Positions 51,891 through 64,000 are shown, numbered from the stretch's first letter. The stretch is DNA of 64,000 bases from Cephalotrichum gorgonifer (GCA_900312665.1 ONZQ02000007.1:1-64000); one strand, 5' to 3'. Notes: generated from the letters alone by a model not told the origin. Numbers and translations: made by a program.

Positions 51891-52452
51891 TCCCTCTTAT
51901 TTGCGCCGGGGAATGGTCGAGTCCATACCAGGTCGCTTAAAGTGAGTCACTTCCTGCCTAGTAGCACTCACATATACACAAATATGCCTGAAGGAACTGT
52001 GACGGCAGTGAGCATCCATATCCAACGCAAATGATTTACAGTGGAGTGTGGACACCCCCATAGATGGGTACTGCCTCGGAATAACACTAACATAGAAGAC
52101 CTACCCGATATAAGCATTGACCTTTCCGCTACACCTTACATCAACTTGAATCACCGGTTCAGGTTCATTATACCAAAGGAACAGAGGTCAGGTATAAAAA
52201 GGGGCCTGTTTGTTTTTTCCATTGCCAATACCCGTCCATTATCTCGTTTTAAATTTAAATACATACAAAACAAGAACGAAAAAAAAACACCTGATCATTG
52301 TTTGAAAAGAGACGAAGCGAACCCCCGTTTAGATAGACACGTACAGACATAGGAGAGAAAAGTCAGAGACCAAAAACCAGACATGGTTTAACGATCTCCG
52401 TCGGTCGGTAGGAGGTGACTGTGGGTGTGCACATCCATAATCGGATGTTGCG
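51891..52452. other. intergenic region CCA1/SYF1
   Basis: About 560 bases carrying the CCA1 promoter and the SYF1 3' region. AT-richer than neighbours, with A runs near 52270-52290. No gene. Confidence 0.6.
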
Positions 52453-55037
52453 CTACTCATCCGCCTCATCCAGATCAATCGCGTCGGGATTGGACGCAGT
52501 CACCGGCGCGGCCCGGACTGGGGCGTTGGGCCCGGGGCTTAATGCGGCCACGAAACCGACAGGGGCCTTCGCCTGCCTCTCCAGTGCAGCCATGGCATCG
52601 ACTACCTCGTTGTCGTCGTTGGATTCCGTCACAGCATGGCTGCGGGCGACCGCCTGGGACGCGATGAAGTTGACGTCCGTGTTGTATTGGGCCTGAACGC
52701 TCCGCTTGATACGTAGCATCTCTTTGAATGTGTCCTCGTTTCCGTGCTGGACCTCGAATGACTCCCATTTCGACCAGAACTGGGGGTTCGTCCGTGGATC
52801 GCAGAACTGCGAAGCATGTCCGTAGATAGCACGGGCCCGATCGATCTCGCCCAGGCGCTTCTCCATGTCTGCAAACTTTAGGCACATATCCCTTGCCTCC
52901 GCGTCCGGTAGTGTCGAGATGGCCTTCTCGTATATCGGCCGTGTCGAAGGTAGCCCAAAGTTGGAGGCGGACTTGGTGATGTAAAAGTTGAACATATCGG
53001 CACAATCCTCCTCGCCTACGGCACGGGTCGCGCGTTCGTAGATTCTCATCGCGTGGCGCGCGAGTCCCCGTTCCTCTTCCAGGTTGCCGTACATGAGATA
53101 TATGACCTTCGCGAACTTAGGGGGGCAGCCTTCGATTGCTTGCTCGAACAAATCTCGCAGCCGCTCGATGCTGATTTTGCGGTCGACGGCTTTGGTGAGG
53201 TACAGGTTCCAAAGTTCGAAAGCAACAGGGTAGCTGAACAGGTCGAGACCCCGTTCATAGATCTTGAACGACTCCTCGAAGTACTTATGTTCCTCCAAGA
53301 GGTTGGCATAGTTGACAACGGTTTGCGGCGTCGCGATTCGCAGCTCAAAGATGCGCTCGTAAACCTTCCTCGTCTCCTCTAGAGAGCTGACGCTCTCGAC
53401 CAGATCGACGTAGAAGCTCCACAGCTTCCAGCTCTTGTGAACTCTCTGCTGTGGTGAGAGGGTCTCGTCAAAGTAGTCAACGGTGGATCGTTTCGGGGCC
53501 TGTACCGCCTTTGCCATTATCCGGACGGCATCGTCGAAGTTTTCGTTGCGAAGCTCCATCTCAGCCCATTCGATCCACATATCCGCCAGTTCAGCGACCG
53601 ACTTGAAGGAGACCTTGACAGCCTTCTCCATGATAATACGAGCGGTCCGCAAATCGCCTCCCTTGTCGTAGAACTTGGCGTAGTTTGCCCAGAGCTGGTG
53701 GAAGGCGCCGTAGGCCTTTTTCGGTTGTATCGAGGCGATAGCGGCAGTATATGTCCGGACAACCTCCTCCTTGTTGTCGCCCCACAGAGCAACCCGCTTT
53801 TCCCATTCCACCACATTGTTCGGATTCTGGCGAAGGTGGAGGTCGTTGAGGAGGAACGGTCGCCTGTCCATGAGCTGGTCGAAGTGCATGAGGCGCAGAT
53901 CTAACTCAAGATCAGCCTCCTCGTCCACGACATCCTCAGGTCGCTCGGCTGCCGATTCCATCAGCCCGTCGATGACGGACTCCTCGAGCTGTATGTACGA
54001 GTCGAAGACGAGGGCGAAGTCCCTGACAGTCATCACAGTTGTAATCCCCTCCTCAAATACATCCCGGGCAAGGTCAAGGTTGCCCCGCCTAACCCAATAC
54101 GCGGCTAGGCCGCACCACAACTTCCCCCGTTGGTCTGGGAACCTTGATAACCCGCTCCGTATGATGCGATCGGGATCGATGCCGGTCTCGATGCCGGTCT
54201 CGATATCGGGGGCGTGTTCGACTAGCAGATCCACCATTTCGCTCCACAGCTCATAGCTCCCTTTGTTGTACTTGCTCGTGAACCGTGGGTTGTTCAAGAG
54301 GGTAATGTAGTTCCGAACAGCTTCCGTGTATTGTCGGAGGTGAACGAGGAGCTCAATGTAATCCTCCACGTCCTCGGGGTGAGCCTGCATGTAGCGTCGC
54401 CATATTTTGAGAGCGGTAGGTCCAGATGCGGAATTTGCAAAGGGCCGGTAGAGAGCCCATATCCGGTTATGTTGGGCGATGGGAAGGGCCCGGAGAGCGC
54501 GGTCGAATGTGCGCCTCGTGAGGGTTAGGAAGGGCTGTTGCATTAGGAACTTCAGGTACATCTCCCAGATTCGGGGCATTTTGTTTAGGAGAATCAAAGC
54601 ACGCTCGAAGAGGGTGTTGACTTTTCGAAACTCGGCGGAGAATACGGCGGGATTCAGCTTGCGGACATGCTTGGTCCGGAACTCGAGATACTGGGCCAGT
54701 GTTAGTCGAAGGCACTGTTACAGCGGGGAACACCGGGACATTCGTACCATTTTCCATAGCTTGTAGGACCGAGGGAGTTGACGGCAAGCCCTCTCGAGGA
54801 CAAAGGACTGCTCTTGGATCGTCCCGTGTTGGGTTTTGAATGCGATGTACGACAGCCAGGGCTTGGTGCTGCCGGGGTTGCGCACGACATCCTGCTCATA
54901 TACCGAGTCTTCCTCCGACTGGTCCTTGGGTTAGCAAGATTGGGATGCGAGACAAAGGGCAGCTCAGAGTAACTAACCACAAGGGATAAGCTGGGGCATT
55001 TCCCAGGCCCATCGCCCAACCCGTTCATGCCCGCCAT
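52453..55037 (-). CDS. SYF1: pre-mRNA splicing factor SYF1
   Basis: Scaffold subunit of the Prp19/NTC complex, active in the spliceosome at and after activation. Three exons: 55037-54978, 54924-54748, 54690-52453; introns 53 and 57 nt, all phase 0; 824 aa. The body is a series of HAT (half-a-TPR) repeats with typical Trp/Tyr patterns such as RIWALYRPF, ALKIWRRYMQ, ELWNLYLTKAVDR and QFWSKWESFEVQHG. Two short N-terminal exons (ending SLSLV and YKLWKM) were placed because they restore VVRNPGSTKPWLSYIAFK, the conserved first repeats. C-terminal tail is acidic (DAIDLDEADE). Divergent from VMA8, 464 bases apart. Confidence 0.95.
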
Positions 55038-55501
55038 TGTCGTTTGCGTTTGCGATCGTCGCGAAGACCTGGCTTGGCTTGGCTTTACCGGGTACACCGA
55101 TTCAGGCAACTAATTCGGGCGGTGCATCGGTCGGGGGAGCATCTTCGTGCATGCGACGCAAGCTCGACGGCTGTTGCAGGGACAGCTAGGCGTAAGTGCG
55201 TAGACTCGAAAACGTCGGCAAAATCGGCTCGCGAGGGAAACGCGCCCTGTCCACTTGACACTAGGTATGGCCTTTGTTCGATTTCAGAAAGCGGATGAGT
55301 AAGCCAATATGTATTCAAACTCTGTGGTCAGGTGTTCACAGGTGTCCATGGATGCAGGCCATGACGCAACATAGCTAAGGTTTCGGGGGTAATCTGACCT
55401 GGAGACCGAGACCAAGACCAAGATCGCTGAACTTGGATTCCAAACCGCCGCTGTTCTTATCACCAGCCTCGACCCACCACGGACCTCACAACTCTGCAAC
55501 G
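55038..55501. other. divergent promoter region SYF1/VMA8
   Basis: 464 bases between start codons of two divergent housekeeping genes; no repeat or other gene seen. Confidence 0.6.
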
Positions 55502-56781
55502 ATGTCTGGAGCTGCGGTAAGGAGCCCGGCAACCATTTAGAGGCTTTATTAATGATAATATCTTCCTAGGAACGCGAGGCTGTCTTCCCAACCCGGCAGT
55601 CCCTTGGGCTTATGAAAGCTAAGCTCAAGGGAGCCGAGATCGGTCACAACTTGCTGAAGAGGAAAAGTGAAGCTCTTACAAAGTATGGCATGGCCTTCCC
55701 TCGCGCTTTAGAATTTACGTTGCTGACACAAACTTTTTACAGACGCTTCCGAGGTTCGATACGCGGTACCCGATCTCCTACTTCTCCCGGCTAACATCCC
55801 CCCGCCAGATATCACGAAACGGATATACGATGCGAAGCTGAAGCTAGGGCGCGTCATGTCGGTTGCTTCTTTCTCCCTAGCTGAGGTTACCTACGCTGTC
55901 GGAGGAGATATCGGGTACCAGGTCCAGGAGTCGGCCAAGTCGGCGCGCTTCCGTCTGACGACAAAGCAAGACAACATCTCGGGTGTGCTCCTTCCCAGAT
56001 ATGAGGCCCATGTCTCGGAGGGGAACAAGGACTTTGGCCTCACGGGATTGGGTAAGGGGGGTCAACAGGTGCAGAAATGCCGTGAAACATATACCCGAGC
56101 GGTTGAAGCCCTGGTTGAGCTTGCGACCCTTCAGGTCAGTTCTGGAACCCCGCTATCCTTGCATATAGACGTTACCCGTCTAATGCTCTTTCCTCCTACC
56201 CACTTCTCTGGCGAGGCTGACGTTGAGCTAGACCGCATTCGTCATGCTAGACGAGGTGATCAAGATGGTCAACAGGCGAGGTATGTCTAGACTAGAAGGG
56301 TCTCCGGTCCTCTGGGTTCGGTTGCTGACAACGGAATTTATAGTGAATGCAATGTATTACAACCCAAGAGCATTCCCAGAGTATCCTTTTACGATTCTAA
56401 CCTATAGGGAAGCGAACACGTTGTTATCCCCAGGACTGAGACGACCATCAAATGTGCGCGTTTGTAAGGTATCCTTGTATTGTCGGGCGTGAAAGCTAAC
56501 CTGGGTCTAGACATCAACTCTGAATTGGATGAGCTAGACAGAGAGGAATTTTTCCGGCTCAAGAAGGCTCGTTTCCCCCGCCCAACCCTGGCCGTATTGC
56601 TGACGGAGGCTAACTTAGCCATTAGGTTGCTAAGAAGAAGGAGCGGGATAACGCTGCCCTAGATGCCGAGATAAAGGCGAAGCGGGCGGCGGAAGCCGCG
56701 AGCGGTGAGGTTGTTGATGTCGCAGACGATGTCGCAGATGACATCATGGGAACCGGGGAGGACGAGGATGTAATATTTTAG
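55502..56781 (+). CDS. VMA8: V-ATPase subunit D (VMA8), nine exons including two micro-exons
   Basis: Central stalk subunit of the vacuolar H+-ATPase, acting as rotor. Nine exons: 55502-55516, 55570-55682, 55743-55753, 55809-56134, 56232-56280, 56344-56353, 56413-56453, 56511-56566, 56626-56781; 258 aa, the usual family length. Exons 3 (11 nt) and 6 (10 nt) are micro-exons, required to rebuild ALTKRFRDITKRI and NRRVNAIEHVVIPRTE. The last intron starts GCTCGT instead of GT and joins RLKK to VAKKKERD; no GT option keeps the frame open. Long helical coiled coil throughout, with VASFSLAEVTYAVGGDIGYQ and GLGKGGQQVQKC as conserved blocks. Introns are 53-97 nt, mostly with CTAAC branch points. Confidence 0.93.
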
Positions 56782-56973
56782 TTTACTGTTGGCCATGTCT
56801 GGTCCTACGTCCGATCGATATGTCGGTGGTAGTCCTGAAAGGAGGTGCTACATTGTGACGAGACCTGCGGTTGGGCGGATATATCTCAACGGCGGTGACG
56901 TGGGGGGGAGGGGGAGGAAACCTAGAAGTCGGTCGAACAGGAATTTGCACGTCGAGTCAGGGCCAGTTTGAAT
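56782..56973. other. short convergent 3' region
   Basis: 192 bases between VMA8 and the RNA-binding protein gene, tail to tail. Short G run near 56901. No gene. Confidence 0.6.
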
Positions 56974-57887
56974 TCATTGACGCTGATATGTGACCTTGAT
57001 AGCCTGCGCGGGCTCTCCAAGAACCATACCCGCCGTGTTTTCCTTTGCCGTGATCGCTCCCTGTTCTGTCTCGTACTCAATGAACGCGATTCCCTTGCGG
57101 CCAGGAACGGTTCGGGCCTCCCTGAATCCGTCGAAGCGGCCAAATACGGCCGTTAGAGAGTCCACGTCGTAGGTGTCTGGCAGGTTCTGGACGAAGAGAA
57201 TCTTGTTCGGAGGCAGGTACTCGTCGGGGACCACCGCTGCAGCGGCGGGCTGGCTGGGCTTGAGGCCGGCGCCGCGAGCGGGCTTCGCCGGGCGGGAGGC
57301 GAGATCCTGAGCGGCACCAACTCTCTTGAGTCGCTTCTGGTCTTCGAGGGCCTCGGCCGCGCGTCGTTTGTCTAGAAGAGATTAATCGCATCAGCTCACC
57401 AGATTCAACACGCCTTTTCGCCATCCCATCCTCCCAATGACCTTGGGATATCACGGGAGGCTCTTGACGACCCTGGAAGCTCACCTTTCTCGGCAACTCG
57501 CCTGCGCTTGTGCTGCTCGAACTCCTCGTCGTTGCCGAGCGCCTTTACAGTGGCATCGCTTCTCGACCTCGCCACCGCCAGGCGCATCGGCTTTGCGAAC
57601 AGGTCAAAGCCCTGCAGCTCTTCGATGGCGGCCTGGGCGGACTCGGGACGGTCGAAGACGACGAACGCCTGACCCTTGGCCTGGAGGTTCGTCTTGGCGA
57701 CAATGTCGATGATGGTGCCGTACTCGGAAAAGACGTGAGTCAGCGCCTCCTTCAGCGCCTCGGGCTTGACGCGCTCTTCAAGGTTCTGAACGTATACACT
57801 AAGGACACATAGCGGTCAGCCTATAGCTGTATACACGTCGGGGTGCAATGACGCGTACGTAGCAACGGGCGGCGCGGGAGAGGCCAT
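56974..57887 (-). CDS. U1A/U2B''-type snRNP protein, two RRMs
   Basis: Spliceosomal RNA-binding protein of the SNF/U1A/U2B'' family. Three exons: 57887-57859, 57798-57485, 57371-56974; introns 60 and 113 nt; 246 aa. RRM1 (about 10-90) has RNP2 VYVQNL and RNP1 KGQAFVVF, with the helix PEALKEALTHVFSEYG. RRM2 (about 165-246) has RNP2 ILFVQNLP and RNP1 KGIAFIEY. The linker is basic and Ala/Pro-rich. Architecture and length match fungal U1A/U2B'' proteins; which snRNP it serves (U1, U2 or both) cannot be read from the sequence. Tail to tail with VMA8. Confidence 0.92.
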
Positions 57888-58232
57888 CTTGTGTGGTCGG
57901 TTTGGGAATGAGGTGGGATAACTTAGGGAGTCTGGGGCGGTTGGAGCTGTTGCTGCGACGAATAGAGAAGCTAATTGGGTGCGACTTGATGACGTCGGAT
58001 ATAAGAAATTGTAGGGTCTGCAGTAAACCCCGAAATATGCAATACATCGATATAGCGTTACAACTTATCAGGCTTGGTTGAACAATGGTAGAGGAATTAC
58101 AGCACCAACCGACCGGACACGAGAGTACGTCCATATAATATTACATCGTGTATGTGCATCTAGTAAGGCCAAGGGAACACAGTTCCTCCATATACACTCT
58201 TTCTCCGCCGTCTCTATCTCCGCCGTCTCTAT
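57888..58232. other. intergenic region
   Basis: 345 bases between the U1A/U2B'' gene start and the GEA stop. Contains a duplicated TCTCCGCCGTCTCTATC stretch near 58200-58232. No gene. Confidence 0.6.
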
Positions 58233-61200
58233 CTAATCCTGACCGGCTCTATCAACTTCCTCGGCCTGCTCCGATTTCCTGGCAGGCTCTATGGCGTGAT
58301 CCCCATGTTGGTCCTCTAATGCCAAATCAGCCTTGAGGTCAGGTAAGAATCGGTCGATCCGCTTCCAGGTTTCAGTCCATAGCTCCTCTTTCGAGGGATC
58401 TGTGGCTGGGGGCACCAGATAGCGGCTGCTCGACATGAAGAGTATCACATTCTTGAGGTTTTCCCGCACCGCCTCCTCCTGTAGCACCGCCAGTTAGCAC
58501 ACAGGTCATCATCTGTCTGAGGGATACTAGACCTACCAAGCTATCGCCTTGCCCACTGTTCATGAGGCGGTCCATTATATCCACTATCTTGAGCCAAAGA
58601 TCGAGCATTCCGTCCCAGGCGGATAGCAGAACTAGGTATTGTAGGAACACCTTGCAGAGCAACGAGGCCACCTGTACTCGCGTCTCGCTCATGCCGTCCC
58701 GGTCGGACTGGAAAACCTCCGGCTTCAGGAGGTTGAGGATCAATGGAAAGAGTACTTCCGTGAAGATGGCTGTCCATTCCTTGTGGTCGTTGCAGGTCAG
58801 GTCGGGCGACAGGAGAGATCTCTGCAGTGAGCTGAGCGCCGTGTTCCGCACCTCTCGGCAGGGATTTGTACACTGCAGGATGAGCGCTTTGAAAACTGGC
58901 AGCCAGTACGCAGCCCAGGCTGTGATTGATTTGTGAGCGCGTTAGCTGTGCTCTTCCTACACTCAAACGCGAATGGCAATGCTTACCTTCATTATTCTCG
59001 AGGTGAGAATGTTTCATCAGATGGGGGATGCGGGCGGTCAGGTTATATATCATGTTGACCGCCTTAATTCCGCGTGCAACGGCGGCGTCGCTACCCGATG
59101 GTCAGTGACCCCGTTCTCGCATTATAGTAGGTATAAGGGTGAACGACTTACCTGGCGACAGGGGTATTGCCCGTGCTCCTCGCCCCCCTTGCGGCCACGG
59201 GCTTCGACGGTGGGGCGGCGCGAGAAGCGGATGCAAAATCAGCAAGCAGAGATATCGCTGCCTCGTAATTCTCCGCAAGAATGGCAGGCGGTGACCCTGC
59301 TATCCCACCCTCCAAGACTGCAAAGGCGGCTTGGCTTAAATCCTTTCTTGCTGCCAGTGTCTTCAGAAGAGCCCAGAAGTCCGGAGACGTCATCACCTCA
59401 CTTCGCAAGGGCCCAGGCTCTTCGATACAGGAGCCGAGGCCCTGGAGGATAAGTGGCGCTGTTTGAGGGAGCGTAGATTCCGGGAAACCTGACAGAGTGT
59501 GCAGTAGGATCGGAACATTGACAAAGTCGTGGTCCTAATCACCTCAGAGTTAGCAATAAATACGTCGTGTAGGAAGTAGGAGAGCGGCCAACGTACGTAG
59601 CCAGCGCGTAAAATTTGCAGCAGGTAGAATGCGGCGCGGGACACCAATATGTGATGATGCTCCGCCGCAGTCCTCAAAACACCGAAAAGGGCTTCGGCAA
59701 CCGTCTTCCCCAGAGCATTGATCGTATCGGCATCTCGGAGGGCTAGTACCGTGCAAAATTCAAGTAGGTATACGAGGCCAGGGTCGTATTTTGAACCCCT
59801 TATGTCACCCCTCCGGTCAATCGGGGGCGTCGAAGGCGTATTCTCAGCCTTGACGCTAATCACGACTTCACCATGATCATCGGGAAGCTCGTCGAGCAAG
59901 GATTCGACAAGCCTGCTGAGTTCGGGGACAGAGAAGGTGCTGCGACTCGGTTAGCTTAGAGAATTCACACGGTCGGCGTCGCGGGAGATTCGTACCTGAC
60001 TCTGGCAAAGATGTCGCCCATGCCACACTGGTTGATGCAGTCGACTGTGCAGAGAGTGCTCTCAAGCTCCTCGTGGGAGGGCTCTGGGGGGTCGTCCGCA
60101 GCATAGCTAGTGATGTACGAAGTGAAGGCCGAGAGGAAGCCCGTCTCGCCAGGTTTCGAGGCCCTATCGATCACCTGTGAAGGGGTCTGCAGGGGGATCT
60201 GGGGTATTGCTAGCTGTTCTTGCTGAGTTGAGAAGAATGGAGGGATAAGGGAGTTGACAAAGAGGTTCACCCATATCCGTATGACCTAGGAGGTGTTAGT
60301 GGAGTACGTGGCGGAGGATGGTGGCAGGCGAAATAACTGACGTGTTTCCAACCGTGATTGATGGCATGCTCATTTCCGGTTACTACCCGGAACAGGACCA
60401 GGGTAGCTAGCTGGGCCCGGAAGTCCCGTCCAAGCCTAACGGCCAGCTCGCTTACCATGACCTTGTTATCGCCAGACTGAACCTCCGTGTTCAGCGACGT
60501 ATTACAGGGCACCTTGGTGGCGATGGTGGTCATCTGGCTTAGGCAATAGACGATCTGGTCGAGCGCCTCCACTATGCCGTACCTTGCGGCGATCCTAGCG
60601 CACTCGTCGAAGCCCGCTACTACACGAGCAAAGACGGCATCGTCGGTGGCAGACATGAAGACATAGGAGAGTGTCGAGACGATGGGTTTCCATGTGGCGG
60701 CAAACATGTCCGCGTCGTAGATGGAGGTGTCGCAGTTCAAGAGGGGACCAGCCTTGTCAGCCTTCGAGAGGAGCTCTCTCCAGGCATAGTCGAACGCATG
60801 CTGGTTGTCGTGCTCGTCTGGGAGGATGATCTCATTGGTTCTGATCGAATCGAAGATGTCTCTTAGGAACTGGGGGGAGAAGTCTTGGCCGTCATTCTGT
60901 CCTCTGAGGTTTCTCGAGAAGTCTTCGTACTTCATTCGCTTCGCGGACTTCAGATTCGGGTTGTGCTGGTCCGTGTTCAAGATCAACATGGCGTAGGTGA
61001 GGATGTAGACACCGTCCTTATTAGCAACGTCAACATGCGTCGTCTTTGCGCAGTATTGTTCCGCGAAGGCCTCGATAACTCGCTCGATCAGCGGAGCCTC
61101 ACCGGGAAGACGGAATGATTCCAGGAGTGTGCGAACCGCCTCGTCCACCCGCTTCCCGGTAAAGTCAAAGGAGTCAATGAAAGCTGCGAGGATAGCCTCG

Positions 61201-63285
61201 TTGCCCCGTTTAGATAGGAAGTCGCCCAGGACCTTCTTCGAAACCCGCGACGTGCCCTTGAGGAATCTTGCGACTGATACCGGATCACGGATATCATCGA
61301 TGATACCTTGGGCTTCGAGGTAGGCCAACCCCTTCTTTGGGGCCTCGTTGAACTTGTTTGCGCCCGTAACGATGATTTTCTTCCGCCGCCGCCGATCCTT
61401 GAGCTCATTGGCATCCGCAAGATTACTCTGGCTCGGTTGGTTGTCGAGCCTCTCCGCGATGAACTGGACATACCTCAGAAGAGCATCTAGACAGAGGGGG
61501 GGGACGCTGGTGGTGCTCCAGGTTGCCGAGTCCGGCAGGGCGTTCCGAGACAGGAGACCGATCATGTCCTCGCACAAGTCGACTTGGTTTTCATCACAGT
61601 CGTAGTTCACAAAGAGCTCCACCATGTAGGAAGGCATCCGTAGGAGGACACTGATGCTCTCTACCATCGCTTGCCTAGCGTCAGGCTTCCGCGATCCGCC
61701 TTCCAGACCAAGCTTCTGCCGATCTTTGACCGGTTGTGGGGTATTTCTCCCACTGTCGGTATTGGACGGCGTTGACTTTACAAGCCTGGGTGCTTGGGGG
61801 ATGCCGGAATAGAGCGACGGGTCAATCCCGGGCTCGCGAGGTATCTCGATGGCCGGGTGGAGGCAGGCAACGAGGTAAGATAGGAAGAGTTCCTGCTGGA
61901 GCTTCAGGACGCCACGACAGGTGGCCAGCAGGGTAGTGGCAACGACTAGCGACTCTTGGAGTAGGTCCATGTTATCCGACCTAACCAACTGGAAGAGAAA
62001 GCAGCACAGCTTATCCTCCGCTATGAGAGCCAGCGTGGGGTGTTGGACGATGGAGGGGCCGGCAACTTCTAGCGCGACATGAATTATGCGCAGAGCCATT
62101 ATCCTCATGCTATCCGTGTGCTGGAGGTCGTTGGGGTCTAGGAAGCTCACGAGGACCCTGAAGAGCTCTTTAATACTCGGTAGAGAATATGGGCGTAGGT
62201 CAACCGAATCCGGCCTGTCTAGTGCGCTGACGGAATCCGGTCCATCTCCCTCCGAGCTACCTTCGGACGCCTCGCTCGACGCGTCATCGGGGGCCTGCCC
62301 GGCCTGGGGAGGCTGGCTAGCCTCGGGTGTATCCGGGCCTGTCGAAGGGGGAGCGGCGCCTATCGTAGAAGCAACGGGATCGATCATGGTATCGATTTCA
62401 CCATTATGCCTCTCCAACGCAGTCGTGTCCTCGCGGGCATCAAGGTCTAGATGCTTAATGTCTTCGAAGATGATTTGGCACATGCGGACCATGGATGCCT
62501 CGGCCGTTTGGCGCAGGACCGGAGAGAATCTGGGTTGGGAGCAGATAGCTAGCCCGCGGCCCATCATGTCACAGACGCTCTCGTCGCTTAGGATATCCCC
62601 CCCAGGTCCCGATAGCATGTATTCCATGAGGTTCAGGATCATCAGCAGGACGACCTCCATCTGGCCCGAGTCGCTGAACTGGCAGTGGGTCAACGCAGCG
62701 GACAGTGACTGCATGGCCAGGGCGAATCGAGGCGAGCCGGGGCATATGAAGCCATAAGATAGGAACTTTCTTAGCGCGCCGAGGGCGAGGATGGTGATGG
62801 GGGCAGCGGTGCCCTTTGTTCGGAGAATCTGGAGGAAGGGCTGTAGAAGGTCGAGGGCATCGAAGGTCTGAATGTCTATTCACAAGCGATGTTAGTACCA
62901 TACCCGACCGGCCTCGGAGAAGGGGGGGGGGGGCTTGTGTCCAACCTTTGGTCCCCGAAAGATCGTATCGTAGCTTCCCGAAGCTAGCTATAAGGGGGTT
63001 GTCTTGGACGCTCATCCCTCTGCTCCCTCTCAGACCCCATCGATTCGTAAGGCCCACCTGCTGGCCCTCATTCTCAGAGCCCGCATCCGTACTCCGCTTC
63101 CAGATGCCCGAGCCAACACCTGCAGAGCCGAGAGCTGTGTTTGGGTTGGTCCCCAGGATGGCCGATACGGTCGTGTGTGGCGACGGAATACGCTTCCGGA
63201 TTTCGGTCGTAATCGAGACGCATTCAGAGATAACCAGTGAAACAGGGTCGACTGCAACGGACACGGGCCGGCTGCGATATTGCAT
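58233..63285 (-). CDS. GEA1: Sec7-domain ARF exchange factor, GEA/GBF1 type
   Basis: Guanine nucleotide exchange factor that loads ARF GTPases at the early Golgi for COPI coat assembly. Eight exons: 63285-62946, 62875-60342, 60285-59996, 59939-59597, 59534-59152, 59090-58987, 58919-58537, 58478-58233; introns 56-70 nt; 1540 aa. N-terminal DCB/HUS region (RPVSVAVDPVSLVISECV onward), then an acidic Ser-rich insert. The Sec7 domain (about 620-810) has KKGLAYLEAQG, the catalytic Glu in FRLPGEAP (about 706) and YAMLILNTDQHNPNLK. Helical HDS domains fill the C-terminal half. The start at MQYRSRPVSV is preferred; an upstream in-frame ATG at 63339 adds 18 residues. The eight-exon chain closes in frame throughout. 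Confidence 0.93.
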
Positions 63286-64000
63286 GCGAGCGGAGACCGG
63301 TGGCTCTCGAGGCCCCGGAGAGGGTTGATTCGAGTACATGTTGGAGGATGCGGGTCTCGTCGCCCACCGGGTCAAGGAAACGGACGGGTGGGTGGAGGCC
63401 AACCAAGCTTAGGTTGCCGTCCTTTAACACATCCGTTCAGCAAAGGTAGGGGGAGGGCTAGCACACGGGAGTGCTGCGTAGGAAGGGGCGGTCGGATGGC
63501 GTACTAGCTTTCTGGCGTGTATTCCGCGTGGGTGGATTTGCGACTTGGACAGGTCGCGAATATGGGGTAGGTAGAACGAGGAAAAGGACACTGATACCAC
63601 GCAGCACAGCTTGCCCGATTGACCATTTACTATCGTATGCCCCACTTGGTCCCCTTATAAGTCGGGCATTATTGGCTACCAAGGACAGGGCCTTGGCGGT
63701 CTGGGCGCCAACTGTTCCCAGACGGCGCATGATTTTAGCAACACAACACCAGCGCTAGTGGCATGTGATACAAACACCGGCCGTAGGGACTACTTGCGAT
63801 GTCATGTTCTATTACAATATGATGTCCCCCGTTACCGATTTCCCACCTGCCCATTACTATACATAAGTGACCAATACCGAGATGCACTTCACCTCGTCAC
63901 ATCTTTTTTATCCTGCAAACTAAGCCTCGCCCCAATCATTGCCCGCCAGCACCGGCAGGTCGGGGAGCAGAGTCGGCCGCCTTGTGTTTATCCTGGTTCG
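63286..64000. other. upstream region of GEA, window end
   Basis: About 715 bases upstream of the GEA start, likely its promoter. Short open frames here have no recognisable protein character, and the window ends before another gene becomes clear. Confidence 0.5.

Noticed and set aside
63424..63730. Open frame upstream of GEA on the same strand
   Set aside because: No homology, no in-frame link to GEA exon 1 and composition unlike protein; more likely promoter or leader.

Overview
This window is a gene-dense piece of nuclear DNA from a filamentous ascomycete fungus (Pezizomycotina). A Sordariomycete is likely, but that is an inference from protein style, not a proven placement. The evidence is the short introns (about 53-113 nt, mostly GT..AG with CTAAC/CTGAC-type branch points), GC-balanced exons, and 21 single-copy housekeeping genes on both strands with no operon structure. 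The first ~600 bases are a near-pure A/T block like those left by repeat-induced point mutation (RIP). No rRNA, tRNA, CRISPR array or intact transposon was seen.

Layout. 1-640: AT-rich block. 837-1595 (+): PaiB-like FMN-binding protein. 3780-7201 (-): BST1, GPI inositol deacylase. 9515-12782 (+): PMS1, mismatch repair. 13159-15046 (-): four-helix membrane protein of unknown function. 15634-17340 (+): ARH1, mitochondrial ferredoxin reductase. 17484-18639 (-): electron transfer flavoprotein alpha. 19250-21479 (+): RSC8/SWI3-type chromatin remodeller subunit. 23136-25235 (+): CAT2, carnitine acetyltransferase. 25767-27679 (-): SRV2/CAP, with a broken frame in a homopolymer. 29337-30748 (+): MAK32-like PfkB protein. 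31104-33939 (-): MCM3. 34949-36948 (+): EXO70. 37811-41655 (-): four-domain RNA end-processing protein. 42404-43510 (-): conserved unknown. 44582-46226 (+): TTI2-like. 46239-49301 (-): FIG4. 49989-51890 (-): CCA1. 52453-55037 (-): SYF1. 55502-56781 (+): VMA8, with two tiny exons. 56974-57887 (-): U1A/U2B''-like RNA-binding protein. 58233-63285 (-): GEA/GBF1-type ARF exchange factor.

The genes fall into ordinary cell-biology groups rather than one cluster. DNA maintenance: PMS1, MCM3, TTI2. RNA: CCA1, SYF1, the U1A/U2B'' protein and the four-domain protein. Mitochondrial or peroxisomal metabolism: ARH1, ETF alpha, CAT2. Membrane traffic and organelle identity: BST1, EXO70, FIG4, VMA8, GEA. Gene models were spliced by hand by matching reading frame, splice consensus and family conservation; all except SRV2 close without a frame conflict.

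Most worth a second look: the 2H + EEP + nucleotidyltransferase + MJ1316 fusion; the 10-nt and 11-nt exons of VMA8; two GC-AG introns; the SRV2 frame break; the dual mitochondrial/peroxisomal signals of CAT2; and the substituted catalytic position in the MAK32-like protein.
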